In this document: in pieces, positions 1 to 11,920 of the stretch
How the letters are laid out: each line of letters opens with the position of its first letter
Position numbering within the stretch: the stretch's first letter is position 1
Source of the DNA: Gnetum montanum
Lineage: Eukaryota; Streptophyta; Gnetopsida; Gnetales; Gnetaceae
Assembly (NCBI GenBank): GCA_015680685.1
Contig: MNCI01020673.1
Coordinates: 734,177-798,176 of the forward strand
Direction of reading: 5' to 3'
DNA length: 64,000 nt
The notes under the pieces: model-generated
Told to the model about the DNA's origin: nothing
What the model saw: only the letters and a program-made list of their open reading frames with translations
Database searches by the model: none
Translations under genes and position numbers: made by a program

Positions 1-1141
1 AACCTTAAGGGCTAAACATAGAGATCCAACATAATATGTTGCACATAATCAATTAGAATAGTTCAAAATAGAACAAATCAATTGCTTGATAGAGCAAAAT
101 AAGAAAATGAAGAATAAGAAGGAGAAAGTGGTGTGGAATGTCTTTATAGTAGAAGTGCAAACATATGCACATGTTAAGGTGCTCATCGTAGCATAAGAGA
201 AAAATAAGCAACTCAGTGCAGATAACACCAAGTGAACTATTGTAAAGAAATAAAAGAACATCCTTGAGGAGAGTATCCATTAGTTGAGAGAATAACTGAT
301 GAGAGTCAACCAAGATATAAGTTGCTTAGTAAGAGAAAATAGAACCCTCTTAATGGAGAAAGTACACAAAATTAGATAAAAATCTACTATTGAAATTAGT
401 GCATGGTAGAATGAAGAAAAGAAGCATGAAAGACTCAAGGAACACTTCTATGATTAGTTGGGCATTTATAAACAAATTAATGAGAAGGAGATCCAAATGG
501 AAAAAGCTCAAATCAATTCCATATTAACATAGAATCCAAATTGGTAACCCATCTTGGATAGTTATGCTCATGTCCACCAAGTAAAGATTAAAAATAAAGA
601 TCTATAGATAGAAGATTTGAAAGAATACATGGGGTTAGCTAACATTCACTATGCTAACTTGGCCATGTTGATAGCAGGTAGGCCCCAAAATGAGCTTGAA
701 TAGTAAGTAGCAATCATGCATGCATCGTACGAAAAAGAGTTTGTAGACTGAAAAGATGCTCTATAGGAAATTTAGGTGGAAAAATTTGAATGAGAAGTAG
801 TTAAGGCTAGCTACTAAGGACAAAAAGTTGTTGTAGCAAACCTAGCCTAAAGAATATTTGACTATCATGAGTTCTGAGTGAAGGTTAGAGCATTTGAAGA
901 AGAGAGGAGGTAGTTTGCAGCATGGTATGTTAAAGCCTATCAAATGTTTTTGTAGTTGCTATGTTCATGGAATGTACAAGCTTCATCACACATTTTACAA
1001 TAGGCATGGATGATACATGACCCCAGAACAGAAGGAGAGAAGCTTCAAGCACTACTCAACAAATACAAATTTTAGAATCCTGATGATAAGGAAAAGCAAC
1101 TATGCCATCCCATCTAGGTACATTACGTATGGCCATACAAT
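1..1141 (+). pseudogene. ORF3 remnant of E0 (coiled-coil protein, C-terminal part)
   Basis: Conceptual reading on the plus strand gives pieces such as INEKEIQMEKAQIN, DLKEYMGLANIHYANLAML and SWNVQAS...HDPRTEGEKLQ. These line up in order with the ORF3 of E1 around 15580-16170 (NEKHIQMVKAKIN, EYMKLANL, VHDPRR). The stretch is rich in Lys, Glu, Leu and Ala with heptad-like spacing, as in a coiled coil, and no membrane segment is visible. At least ten stops interrupt it, mostly TAG or TAA where sister copies have Gln codons. It is broken at 1141 by the inserted LTR and resumes briefly after 3175. The function of this ORF in the family is unknown. Confidence 0.7.
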
Positions 1142-1914
1142 TATGATTTATGAATTACATGTGCTGTCTCAGTGAGTTGTGGGGAACAACTTAACTTATT
1201 GTAATTGCACTTGATATATTATGATTATGATGTCTTTACATGCTTAACTAATGTGACTATGTATACTAACCTTGTGTGATGTGTTAAACAAATGATGTTT
1301 TTGGCAGGGAGGTTAGGTTGGGGTATAAGAGCACCTACTTGGTATGTATTTATACTTTTGTGTGATGTCAATAATTATGCCTTTGAACTATAACACTAAG
1401 TTGTGTGTTGCTTGGGTGTGATTTTAGTATGTGACTATGTAGAGCGTCTGATATGGATCTTGTAGGTTCAAATGGATTTTGATTGGAGTCACAATGTATT
1501 TGTTATGCGTGATTGAAGTTCACAACATTAGTTTTGGAGGAAAAAAAAGATACAAACTTATGAAAATAAATGGTTTTAAAAAAAATAAAAGAAAAATAAA
1601 AAGTAACATGACATGCAATGCATGACACATGAAGCAAGTTATTTTTATTTCTTTTACAAAAAGCATATGCTAAATAGGTGTGGATATATGTGTTCATGTT
1701 ATGTTTTTTTTTGGAGGTGTTGTGCTTATGACATGTGTTGGCTTAAGCTAGCTGGGATTTATACATGTCTTTGCAATGATGCTTGTGATGGTTGTTGGAT
1801 GGTGGTGCTAGCATGAGGGTGTGGACTGGTTAGTGATGAGGCACCCTAGAGGTAGTATGGATTGACCTCCACTATGATGCATCAGTGAGGATCTTATCTC
1901 AAGCCTCATCTTGA

Positions 1915-2110
1915 NNNNNNNNNNNNNNNNNNNNNNNNNNNNNNNNNNNNNNNNNNNNNNNNNNNNNNNNNNNNNNNNNNNNNNNNNNNNNNNNNNNNNN
2001 NNNNNNNNNNNNNNNNNNNNNNNNNNNNNNNNNNNNNNNNNNNNNNNNNNNNNNNNNNNNNNNNNNNNNNNNNNNNNNNNNNNNNNNNNNNNNNNNNNNN
2101 NNNNNNNNNN
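1915..2110. other. Assembly gap (196 N)
   Basis: A run of 196 N lies inside the probable solo LTR. The true length and content are unknown; short ORFs that run through it have no support. Confidence 0.98.
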
Positions 2111-2603
2111 ATTGGTGTGCTCGTCCCTACAGCTAGTACGTGGCATAGGTGTGCTCATCGCTATAGCTAGTCCTCCAAAAGGCTAGTGGTTGTGAGTCAT
2201 AGGTTAATAGACCCTCACACCAGTTGGAAAATAAAAGACTAATAAAAGACCTCTAGGTAATGACTATTTATGAGTACTCATGGCAATGTTTTACATACTA
2301 CACTAAGTGTGGATATGCTAGCGACCACATGGGTTGTGTATATGATAGTATCGACTATGTATATGATAGTCTTGCTTTGTGAGTTATAGCACTAATATAT
2401 ATTGTTTGGATTATGATTGTGTGGGACATACGTTGTTTCATGAGGAGTATGTATGATGGCATGGGCATGATAGTGAAAATGCATGTGATGTGATGTAACA
2501 GATTTATGATAGATTATGTTAGATAGTAGTTCTATCTATGATTGTATGACAACCATCTCTTCTCTATGATAATAATCCTACCAGTGATATGTGTGATATG
2601 GTA

Positions 2604-2632
2604 TGTGTGTGTGTGTGTGTGTGTGTGTGTTG
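2604..2632 (+). repeat. TG dinucleotide microsatellite
   Basis: About 14 uninterrupted TG units, inside the solo LTR block. Likely length-variable. Confidence 0.95.
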
Positions 2633-3389
2633 TTTTACGCATGCATAAGACTAATAGTTGTTGTAGGTTGCCTTGTACCCCACTCCTCTCCTCCAATGTA
2701 GCACTTGTTGACCATCTAGTAGGGGAAGTGTAAAGGCTTTCCACTTAGTTTTATATTGACTTTATTTAATTACAATTGAAAGTCATAGAAGCATAGATGA
2801 GCATGGAGAGAGAGAGAGTAGAGGAGGGGAGAATTTGTAGGGACTAGTTATTGTATATTTCCATGTACAATAGGATGGATGATTTATAATTTTATAAAAC
2901 TCTTTGTACTCTTATATATGTGATGATGATGTTTATGTGTTTTTATATCTTGTGGGAATAGTGCATATTTTTATTTTATGTAGAGATATTCAATTTTTCC
3001 ATTGTAATGTATGTTTAGTTTTTGGTTTGGCATGAAGTTTTTATGTAGTTTGACCTTCCTTAATATAATGTATTTCTACACATCATTATTTTTTAGTTTA
3101 TCATGCTTCTGTTGTAAAATTACTAGTGATCCTAGGCATCACCCTACCTTAGCTAGGGTAGGGTGTTACAACAATTGATGGAGGAGCCACCACCACTAGG
3201 CACTACATAAGCTACATTAAGCTTCATTAAGTTCTGGTTTTATCAAAGTTTTGTTGTCATGTCTTATGTCAATTTTGTAAAACACCACTGTGACATTTAG
3301 TGGCATGTACATCTACCTCTCAATTTTGTAAGAGACTCTATCCTCATTTTTTTAACTCGAGGATGAGTTTTCAGTTAGTTGTGGGGGTG

Positions 3390-4238
3390 TGATAAATCAA
3401 TTTTTGGTTAACTATGATATTGTAACTCCGTTATCATAGCACTAGTTATGTCATCATATATGTGATATTGTGAGATGTGTGCTAGCTTATAAATACAACA
3501 CTGAGATGCACAAATTCACAATAGATTTCAATCCATAGTAAAAAAACTTTTTTAGTTTGTTTTCATGAATTTAGTCTTTAGCACTTAGAAGTGTATGCTC
3601 ACAGTGTGGTTGTACAGAGTCTTTATTTGAGCGGATTGCACTTGGAAATAGTTCATGGTTGGCAATAAATATGGATATTACTTATCATCATTGCAACATC
3701 CATTTAGTTTTCTTTTGTTTACTTAGACTAATTTTTCTTTTTTTCCCTAGTTAATCATTCACTTTATAAGCACTTTACTTTACATGTTGAAAGTAAGCGG
3801 TATGGATATGACTAGTTTCAAGCACTAAGTATAGTTAGTTGGTAATCCAATAGTGTTATCACTTGGTTTGCCCAGTAGTGGTACACTTGGTAACCCTAGT
3901 GATGATTGCATGATTTCAAGGCATGTACAAGAGACCAGGATTGGATATCCATTACCATAGGATAGAATATATTCATTTACTATTTTCTTAGAATTAGAAA
4001 CTATTTTCACTTTACCTATTTGCTAGGACAAATGACCTATCAACATCAACATATCATAGCTCACTATGAGCTAAACCATACACATAGACTATACTAGTTC
4101 CATGTGGGAAGATAGCGGTCTTGAACTTGAACCAATTGCTAGCATATTCACATTGCCTCATTCACAAATTACGATATGGTCATGCATTAACACTTGTGAC
4201 TTGTATGATTGGGTGTTGGATTGCTCCACTACTCATCA
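3390..4238 (+). repeat. 3' LTR of E0
   Basis: It starts TGATAAATCA directly after a polypurine tract (TTGTGGGGGTG) and ends TACTCATCA. Length is 849 bp. The right half shares phrases with the LTRs of E1-E3, such as the repeated TTGGTAA / CCCAGTAG phrases and the terminal CTTGTGACTTGTATGATTGGG-like stretch, so R/U5 is related. The left half (U3) is unlike the GAGGCC-rich U3 of E1/E2 and the AGTTACTCT-rich U3 of E3. The right boundary is inferred from the shared CTCATCA terminus. Confidence 0.75.
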
Positions 4239-4525
4239 CTTATGAATTTGAAATTAATACACTTTATTTTGAGGGATGTTTAAATAATAGGATAACCCGA
4301 ACAAACTTAACAGTGAAGTGTTAGCCTAATGGTAAGACTTTTAATTTAGAAGCTCTCAGTTATGGGTTCAATTTTAATTAACAATGTTGAGTTATAAAAT
4401 TCCAATTTTACTACATGTATTGGGTGTACCTACATTTTGGAGGGTGTTGGATCAATTTTTTTAAAAAACATAGTACATCATATGTTTAATCACTAAGAAG
4501 AAAGGCCCAAGAACAACATGGAAAG
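4239..4525 (+). other. Host stretch with tRNA-like patch, possible SINE head
   Basis: This is unique sequence between E0 and E1. At 4322-4333 the plus strand reads TAGCCTAATGGT, close to a pol III A box, and 42 bases further GGGTTCAATTT (4364-4374) resembles a B box. That spacing fits a tRNA-derived SINE head or a decayed tRNA gene. A convincing cloverleaf acceptor stem is not visible, and no target duplication was found. The stretch ends in a T/A-rich tract near 4457-4468. GAAAG at 4521-4525 is the left target duplication of E1. Confidence 0.35.
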
Positions 4526-5414
4526 TGATGAGTTGCAGATTTGTTGGCTACGTTGACGAGGCCTTGTTGATGCATCGTATCATGCATCGATGAGGCCTCG
4601 TCGATGTAGTGTCCACTTTTTGGCTATAAATACATGCTTACCAGCCACATTTATGGCATCGAGATTTTAGTAGTAGTGAAGCTCTTGTAGTTTGTTCATT
4701 TAAGAGTTAGGATATTTTTCCTGAGTGCTCACAGTAGGAATCATTAAGTGTATGGATCTTTATTCAAGCATTATTATACCTGAGCACGATAGTGTGTGCG
4801 GTAATAAAGATGAGCTTTCTGATAAACCTTGCAAGACTTTGGATAGATTAAATATTTCATTTATGTTTTTAATTTTTTCAATTATTTATTAAATCTTTTT
4901 ATTTATTTATTAAATTATTTCTAGTAATTAAGCTAATGAAGAAATTAAGTAAGATAAGTGAGATAGATTAAACACATAAGTATGACCATTTCAAGTGTAG
5001 CACATATTCACTTGGAAATTCCAATAGTGTTATTACTTGGTATGCCCAGTAGCGTAGCGCTTGGTAACCCAACAATGGATACATGGGTTTAAGACGTGTG
5101 CGGAAAGTGAACCAAATGCTTATGTTAGGACTAGTTAGACACTAGTTAATTAGTTAATCTAATTACTTTTATCTCTCTTTGAACAATAAACCATAAAATA
5201 TAAAATGATAAAAATTAGATGCCTCATTTGAACTTAACCATACTAGTGTACGTCACAAGTGTAATTGGGAAGACAACAAATGACCTTAAGGAAAAGATTC
5301 ACTTCCAAGAAGACTAGTGCACTGAAAATTACAAAGTCTATGGAATTTGACAGAATTGCACGTGAACACTTGTGATTCGTATGGTTGGGCATAGGGGTAC
5401 CTCACCACTCATCA
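4526..5414 (+). repeat. 5' LTR of E1
   Basis: Ends are TGATGAG...CTCATCA. U3 contains GAGGCC-centred palindromic motifs (4553-4605). A TATA box, TATAAATA, is at 4625-4632. A polyadenylation-type AATAAA is at 4803-4808, in a phrase conserved in the other LTRs. The sequence directly after it (TTGTTTCC) no longer matches the tRNA-Asp primer site seen in E2 and E3. Confidence 0.9.
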
Positions 5415-5439
5415 TTGTTTCCATAGGAGTGCAAAGTGC

Positions 5440-7690
5440 TATATACTAATCCAAATGAATATGTACTAGATTTCACCCCCATCCTACATCAAGATGAATA
5501 ATTGCAATGACATGATATGGAGGGCAACATCATCTTGCCCCCGATCAATTTGTACTGAGGATGCTGTTTCAAATCCTTAAGAAGTTGGACATCTCAGATC
5601 TTCACGAGAAATACGTTATGAATGGTTATGACACTTGGGACTACCATCCCATGGAAACACCAATACAAGTGAGATCAATATTAGGAGAAGCTCCATGAAG
5701 CTACAAAGGGGAAACATTATACTAATTCCTTGTTTCTAGTAGATCAAGATGACAATGAGGATCCTCCATTTAAAGGTTCTCAACATGAAGATTCTTCACC
5801 CCTTGTTATTGGTGACAAGAATGTGACCTTGAACCTATGATCCACTATTCATAAATTAGATTAAAAAAAAGTGATAGTCAAGGTAGGGACTTAGGAAAGT
5901 ATCACAATGGCAATGGATCTAAGGATGATGGTTGTAATGAGCAAAAAAGTAGTGGCAGGCACCATGGTGGTGGTGGCGTTCCACCTTCCTCTCCATCCTC
6001 TTCATCGGTTTCCAAACATTCCTCTTCATCTACCAGTTCTCATAGAAGCCATTGTTGAAATAATCATGATGAAGGTGATCAATGAGACAACAATGAGCAT
6101 CATGGCCACTAGAATCAAAGGTATAGCTGAAACCATCATTGGCATCATCAACACAGTGATGATGAAGAACCTCTATTGGCAACTCAAAGCATGCTCAACA
6201 TTGCAGAGGTAGTTAGAATTCCAACCAGGCATATGAAAGACAATAGGATTAAGCACTTAGACATGAAAAACATCCCAAGATTTGAGGGGGGATACAACTT
6301 TGATCCATAGATGCATCTATAAGCTTTCCACGATGCTTGTGCCTTATAGAACATAGAAAATGAATGGTAGAAACTCAAGCTCTTCCCTAGGACACTCATC
6401 AAGGAAGCTAAAATCTTGTACCAATCCTTGGAATTGAAATCCATTCATCGAAGGAGTACCATATTAGTGCTATTTAAAGGAAAATACCAGATGTACTCCA
6501 GAGTTTCTAATTTGAGAAGGAAAATCCAATGCTAGATACAGGGAACACATGAACCCTTGGATGTTTCCATGGGTAGATACTATTCACTCTTACACCAATG
6601 CCTTGGCCATGGTTATTCTTAGAGGGAACAACTTCACCACCTCATAGATGGACTCAGGGCAGAAACTAGAAGAACTATTAGGATGTATGCCCAAGGAAGA
6701 TTGTCTAAACTGAGAGCTCATTAGATCCAAAGGCTAATTGAGCAGGTAGCAAAAAAGGAAGGTGAGTTACAAAAAAAGAAAAGTGCAAAAGAGTATAATA
6801 GGGATCCTTCCATCAGGAAATGGGAGATTCAATTTTGTGATGAGGAGGAATCATCACTCGATGAAGTTATGAATAGAAAAGTCTTGCCCATCCAAAAATC
6901 TATTTTTGATATTTCAGCAAAGGTTGATAACTTATGGGACTTTTTGGATGAAAAATTTCAAACTACTATGAAAATTGTTGAAGAATATAAAGAGAAAAAT
7001 AGTGATAGTAATCGTAGGTGGAGAAAAGAAGCTGAATGTGCCTACCATAGAGGTAAGGGTAAAGCTGCAACTGTAGAGGAAGTTGTGGAAACTGACTCTA
7101 ATGATGAAACTGATTGTGACATTTGTTAATATGAACATCCAAAAGGTTTTTTCCCTATGGTGTGATACTTATAAGAGTTTGGGATGTATGCATTGAATCC
7201 TCAACTAGCATGTAGGCAGGAACCTAGACGATTGCCTTATCCTCAAGGCAATCCAAGTTAGTTTCACCAACAACAACAAGCTTACTATCCAAGTGGAGCT
7301 CCCCCACAACCTTATGAACAATATTAATAATGGTACCAACCACAATTGTGGGGAATGCCACCACCAAGGTAGCAGTACCCTTATAGGCAACCAGATCCAT
7401 ATGGGTACTATGTTCAACAACCCATCTCTCCAAGAAGTTTTGCAAGTCATACCTCATTTTAGCATCACTATTACCCTCCAAAGTACCATCGAACACATTC
7501 ACAATCTACTCAAGGGAAAAACCCATATTCATACCACCCTTTGTATCCATCTATACACACACCTTTACCTTCAACCCAATTACCTCATGCTCCATCTATG
7601 CAGGGTAAGATTCCTCCATAACCGCAACAACAAAATGTTATGAGGGTTGTACATTCACAATCAGCTTTCCAATCAAGTGGTTTAGATAGT
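5440..7690 (+). pseudogene. E1 gag remnant
   Basis: This encoded the capsid/nucleocapsid polyprotein of the element. Reading on the plus strand gives a retrotransposon gag core around 6200-6760 (IPRFEGGYNFDP, YYSLLHQCLGHGY, LSKLRAH), then an open piece of 86 codons (6869-7129) that is Lys/Glu-rich. That piece ends in a short zinc-knuckle-like motif (CDIC, stop, YEHPKG) at about 7117-7150. The last Cys of the knuckle, present in E2, is changed to Phe. A Pro/Gln/Tyr-rich tail follows to about 7690. The N-terminal part (5451-5720) matches the HQDE region of E2 and E3. Stops replace Gln codons at 6308 and 6320, where E2 has CAA. Confidence 0.75.
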
Positions 7691-7859
7691 TGATCTAGAA
7701 AAGACCCTTCTTCTGATGCAGTAGTCCTCTCCAACCCTCACAACCTAGTGTGACTGATTATTCTACATGTCCAATACCCTCATCCTCTACATCAAATACT
7801 TGCAAGTGGCCTTCAAACCAAGTGTTGCCATAGATTCGCACTCTAATGCTAACTCATGC

Positions 7860-10800
7860 TGTTTTTGACTAGATCAAGGTTTGTAATATTCCCACAAAAA
7901 GATTTGACCTAGGAAATCCACTCATTTACTTACAAATCATTGGACATGAGCCATGTAGGGCTCTTCTTGACTTTGGTTCTAGAGTTAATCTCATCTTCCA
8001 TGATATGTACAAGGCCTAGAACCTACCACTTCTCAAGAAGAGCAACATCCATCTAGAATTGGCAAATCAGTCAATTACTATCCCTTTGGGATTAGTAGAG
8101 GAAATTATGACCATAGTTTGTGGGTGGTCCTATCCTACTAATTTTCTAGTGATTAAGGTTAAAAACTACAAAAGTGACTTCCCAATCATTATGGGAAGAG
8201 CTTGGTTAAGCACAATTAACACATGTATGGGCATAAGGAATTTCTCTTTGGAAATATCTAAAGAAAATGAATTGGGTAAGATAGAGAAGAAGCGTATTCC
8301 ATGCATTATGTATAGCGATAATGAGTGCAATTGTGTGCTAAAGATTTGGTCAATCAAAAGTACATACATTAAAGGATGCAATTAGTGTGCACAAGAAATC
8401 AATATTCAAAGGTGTCTATATGCAATAACCACAAAACATGAGGGCATTGAGTGGCTGATAACTAACTCAGATAGCAGCACATTATGCATGAAACCAATAG
8501 AGAGCCTAACATGTGCTTATGTTGAAGGCATGGATAAACTTGAATAAGTTCATCCCCAACTCTCTAATGAAGATGATGATACCTACTGGGAAGAGTTGGA
8601 AATCCCTAATAACTTCAAGTAGGAGCCCCTAGAGATAAAAAATTTACCAATCGACATGGAATATGAATTTTTAGACAATAGTAAATAGGTCATAATTAAT
8701 GCCAAACTTGATCTTGAACAAAAAGAAAAGTTGTTAAAGGTAATTAACAAATGGTCAACAGCCTTTGCTTGGTCATATCTTAAGCTGACGAGAATCGATC
8801 TAAGGATATATCAGCATTGCATTTACTTTGAACCAGCCATGAAGCCTAGAAGATAACCATAGAGGTGGCTGAACCCCAAACTGAAGTAGATTATCAAGGA
8901 GAAAATTGCACAACTCCTCAAGGTAGGATTCATCTATCCTATTATGGATAGTGACTGGGTTAGCCCACTCGTAATTGTGCTAAAGAAAGGTGGCAAATGT
9001 AGGTGTGCATCAACTTTAGTCTGTTGAATATGACAACATTTAAAGATCATTTTCCATTACTATTTGTGGATCAAGTTTTGGATATCATATCCAAACATTA
9101 TTATTATAGCTTCTTGGATGGTTATACTGGCTATAACCAAATCCGAATGCATTAGAAGATCAGGCCAAAACAACATTCACAAGTCCCTGAGGGACTTGTG
9201 CATATTATAAGATGCCATTTGGTCTATGCAATTCCCCTACAACATTTCAATGCTTGGTCCTTAGTATTTTCCAATAGTAGATTTGTAATGTTGTCGAAGT
9301 CTTCATGGATGACTTCTCCACCTATGGACCTACATTTGACCAAGCCTTAGATCGACTTGAGCATGTATTGAAGAGATGTGTTGAAACAAATCTATGGATT
9401 AATTGGAAAAGGAGCCATCTCATGGTCCAAGAAGGCATTGTACTAGGGCATAGAATCACTCAAGCAGGGATTGAGGTAGTTCTAGAAAAGATAAGGGTCA
9501 TCCAAGGAATAACATGCTAGCCAAAGATAATTAAAGATGTTCAATCATTTCTTTGACACACTAGCTACTACTGGTGATTCATAGAGAATTTATCTAAGAT
9601 TGCAAAACCATTGGTAGAGCTTACAAAGAAAGATGCATCTTTCATCTGGACCAAGGAATGTGAACATGCATTCCAATAGTTAAAGGAGAAACTTGTAGAA
9701 ATACCAATCCTACAAGCACTAGATAGAGCCAAACCCTTCCACATCATGACGAATGCATCTAACTATGCCTTGGAAGAAATGGTCATGTAGATGGATGATA
9801 AGAAATGTCCATACTACATCCACTACACAAGCCAAAGCATTGTGGGAGCATAATTAAATTACATCACCATAAAAAAAGAATTAATGGTAGTGTATGCTTT
9901 GGAAAAGTTTAGGCACTATGTGCTTGGCTACAAAGTATTTGTGCACACAGGCCACAATGCAATCCCCTCCCTTATGAATAAGCCAATAGTGAGCCCTCAT
10001 GTCATACGGTAGCTTGTGATCTTGCAGGAATTTGATCTCACGATGGTAGATCTAAAAGGGATTGAGAATGTAGTCACTGGCCATCTCTTTTGCTTAATAT
10101 GGGATAATAAAAAGGAGGAGAGCCTGCTCTTTGATCAATTTCTAGTCAAACTCCTCTTTATAGGAGCAATAACTAATCAAATGCCCATAGAAACAACATG
10201 GTACAATGACATCCTTACCTATCTTCTCACTTAAGAGATGCCACAAGATCTTGACTTTAGAAAGAAGTAACAATTTCTTCATTGAGCCAAATAATCTATG
10301 GAAATCAATAGACACCTTTACAAGGTGTGTGCTGATGGCCTGATTTGTTGGTGTGNCCATTGACTTTATGGATTCCATCACACCCATGTCCAACAAAAAG
10401 GAATATATTATCATAGCAATCAACTACTACACAAAATGAGTAGAAGTAGCAGCCTTTACTAATTGTACATCATCCATTGCTACTAGATTTATACAATAAA
10501 ATACTGTAAATAGGTTTGGGGTGCCATGTTCACTAATTTCTGAAAATGGAACTCATTTCACAAGTACCACTTTTAGAAAGCTAATGCAACGTATGGGGGT
10601 TGAACATAAATTAACAACACCCTACCACCCCAAGTCAACGATCAAGTAGAGGTAACTAACTAGTAGATCACAAAAATACTAACGTGAACCATTAGCAAAT
10701 ATAGGAAAGATTAGAGTACAAAACTCAATGATGTCCTCTAATCTTATCATTCAACATGGAAACTTCCTATTGGCTACTCTCCCTATGAGTTGGTGTACAA

Positions 10801-11215
10801 AAAACTTCCAAAGCTCCTGATTCAATTTGAGCTTTGTACACTCTTAATAGCTTGTGATTTGAATCTTAACCTAAGTCTAGCACAAAAAGAAATATTGATC
10901 AACCTAAATGTGCTAGAAGAAAATCAATTAGTGGCTCTATCTTTGAACGAGGTGCACAAGGCATTTAGTAAGCAACATCATGATCTTAGAATATGAAAGG
11001 TAAAATTTCAACGAGGAGATAACGTCCTCTACTAGAACCCCACACATGTACCCCAAAAGGTAAAATTTTAGACATTTTTTGAGGGACCTTATATAATTGA
11101 TTAAACCTTTCCCTTTAGGGCCATGTTAATCTACAAACCTGAGAGCCCAAATAAAAAGCAATTGGTCGACATCCAACAAGTAAAACCTTTCCTTGAACTA
11201 AGATAGGCTAGTGCA
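7860..11215 (+). pseudogene. E1 pol remnant (PR-RT-RNase H-integrase)
   Basis: Protease lies at about 7900-8400, with LLDFGSRVNLI in place of the usual D-[ST]-G site and a continuing open stretch of 108 codons (8059-8385). RT lies at about 8870-9560: frameshifted fingers and palm, then an open piece with MDDFSTYG (9305-9520). RNase H lies at about 9570-10100; two expected acidic residues are lost (TNAS for TDAS, HTGH for H-D-H). Integrase lies at about 10220-10720: the zinc finger and first catalytic Asp are missing across the single N at 10356, and the second region reads ISENGTHF with Asp changed to Glu. The C-terminal tail is at 10790-11110, with EGPYIID-like GPY/F wording. Multiple stops and frameshifts make it non-functional. 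Confidence 0.82.
10356..10356. other. Single-N join, integrase segment missing
   Basis: Left of the N the sequence matches E2 up to about 24018; right of it the match resumes near 24265. The roughly 240 bp between (the zinc-finger part of integrase in E2) are absent, which suggests an assembly join rather than one ambiguous base. Confidence 0.7.
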
Positions 11216-11270
11216 ACTACCACCTCGATGGATGGACAACCATGTTCCATTTTTGGATATCCTCCTTCCA

Positions 11271-11290
11271 ACTTAGTTGTGGGGGAGATA
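11271..11290 (+). promoter_or_regulatory. Internal polypurine-tract-like box after pol (E1)
   Basis: The box reads ACTTAGTTGTGGGGGAGATA, nearly the same as the true 3' polypurine tract of the element (TTCAGTTGTGGGGGTA at 16532-16547). The same box follows pol in E2 and E3. It could prime a second plus strand during reverse transcription, as central polypurine tracts do in other retroelements; that role is inference. Confidence 0.55.
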
Positions 11291-11920
11291 TCCATTTGTG
11301 CTAACAATCCATATGGCTTCTTAGTTTTTCTATTTTTTGCTTTCCACATTTTTCATCTTATGAGTTATTTTTATACAAATTTTTGATTTTTTGATTTTCA
11401 AATTTTTTTAATTTCTCATCATCATTAATACCTTTGACGCTTTCTTGATTATTTTACACTTTCTTATATATTTTAATTTGTTTTGTTTTGTTTAAGTGTG
11501 ATATTTCCTCACTTTTGTTAATAAAATTGCTTTATCGCCATAGGACATAGTGTCATCGTCGTCGTTTACTAATGGTGGTTTGTGCTTAATGTTATGATTG
11601 TCAATGTCTGGTTTCTATTTTTGAATTCTAATGTATGATGACTATGACATGGTTTATTTTTCATGGAATAGGCAGTGAGTCCATGTCATCCTTCCATCCA
11701 ATCAACTCTATGGTTTTCCTTGTTTTTGGAATTTGAGGTTCCTTCCATTAAAGAAACTTTTAATTAATTGGTAACCTTGGTAGTTTCAGAATTAGGAAGG
11801 ATTCAAGGGTTTGTAAAGGCTGTGACTGGAAGGGGACTTAATACTCTTTGTACTCTTCTACTTGCTTGAGTGTTTTTCATGGACTTCTTACCGTTCAATT
11901 CCAACCACTAATAGGAAGTC

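Larger units (their letters stand above)
1142..3170 (+). mobile_element. Probable solo LTR inserted in ORF3 of E0
   Basis: The pentamer ACAAT occurs at 1137-1141 and again at 3171-3175, flanking a block foreign to the element; ORF3-like sequence resumes after it. The block ends GGGTGTTACA, a common terminus of plant Del/Tekay-type Gypsy LTRs, preceded by a short hairpin (ACCCTACC at 3141-3148 against GGTAGGGT at 3157-3164). The left end reads TATGATT, so an original TG may have decayed to TA. No coding sequence is visible. A solo LTR left by recombination between two LTRs is the simplest reading. The block contains a 196-base gap and a TG microsatellite. Family assignment is inference from the terminus only. 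Confidence 0.55.
1..4238 (+). mobile_element. E0: 3' part of an Athila-like Ty3-Gypsy element (5' part outside window)
   Basis: The left end of the window lies inside the third ORF of an Athila-like element. Its reading continues to 1141, is interrupted by a foreign insertion, resumes at 3171, and runs through a polypurine tract (3372-3389) into a 3' LTR. The order (coiled-coil ORF, short 3' untranslated stretch, GTGGGGGTG tract, LTR) is the same as in E1 and E2, and the ORF3 text matches theirs. The 5' LTR, gag and pol are not in the window, so no target duplication can be checked. All frames contain stops, so the copy is dead. Confidence 0.8.

Noticed and set aside
1911-2186. ORFs running through the 196-N gap
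   Set aside because: Most codons are N; no evidence of coding on either side.
7205-7502. Minus-strand ORFs of 81 and 92 codons opposite gag
   Set aside because: They are shadows of the Gln/Pro/Tyr-rich gag tail; the same antisense openness recurs at 21016-21351 for the same reason.
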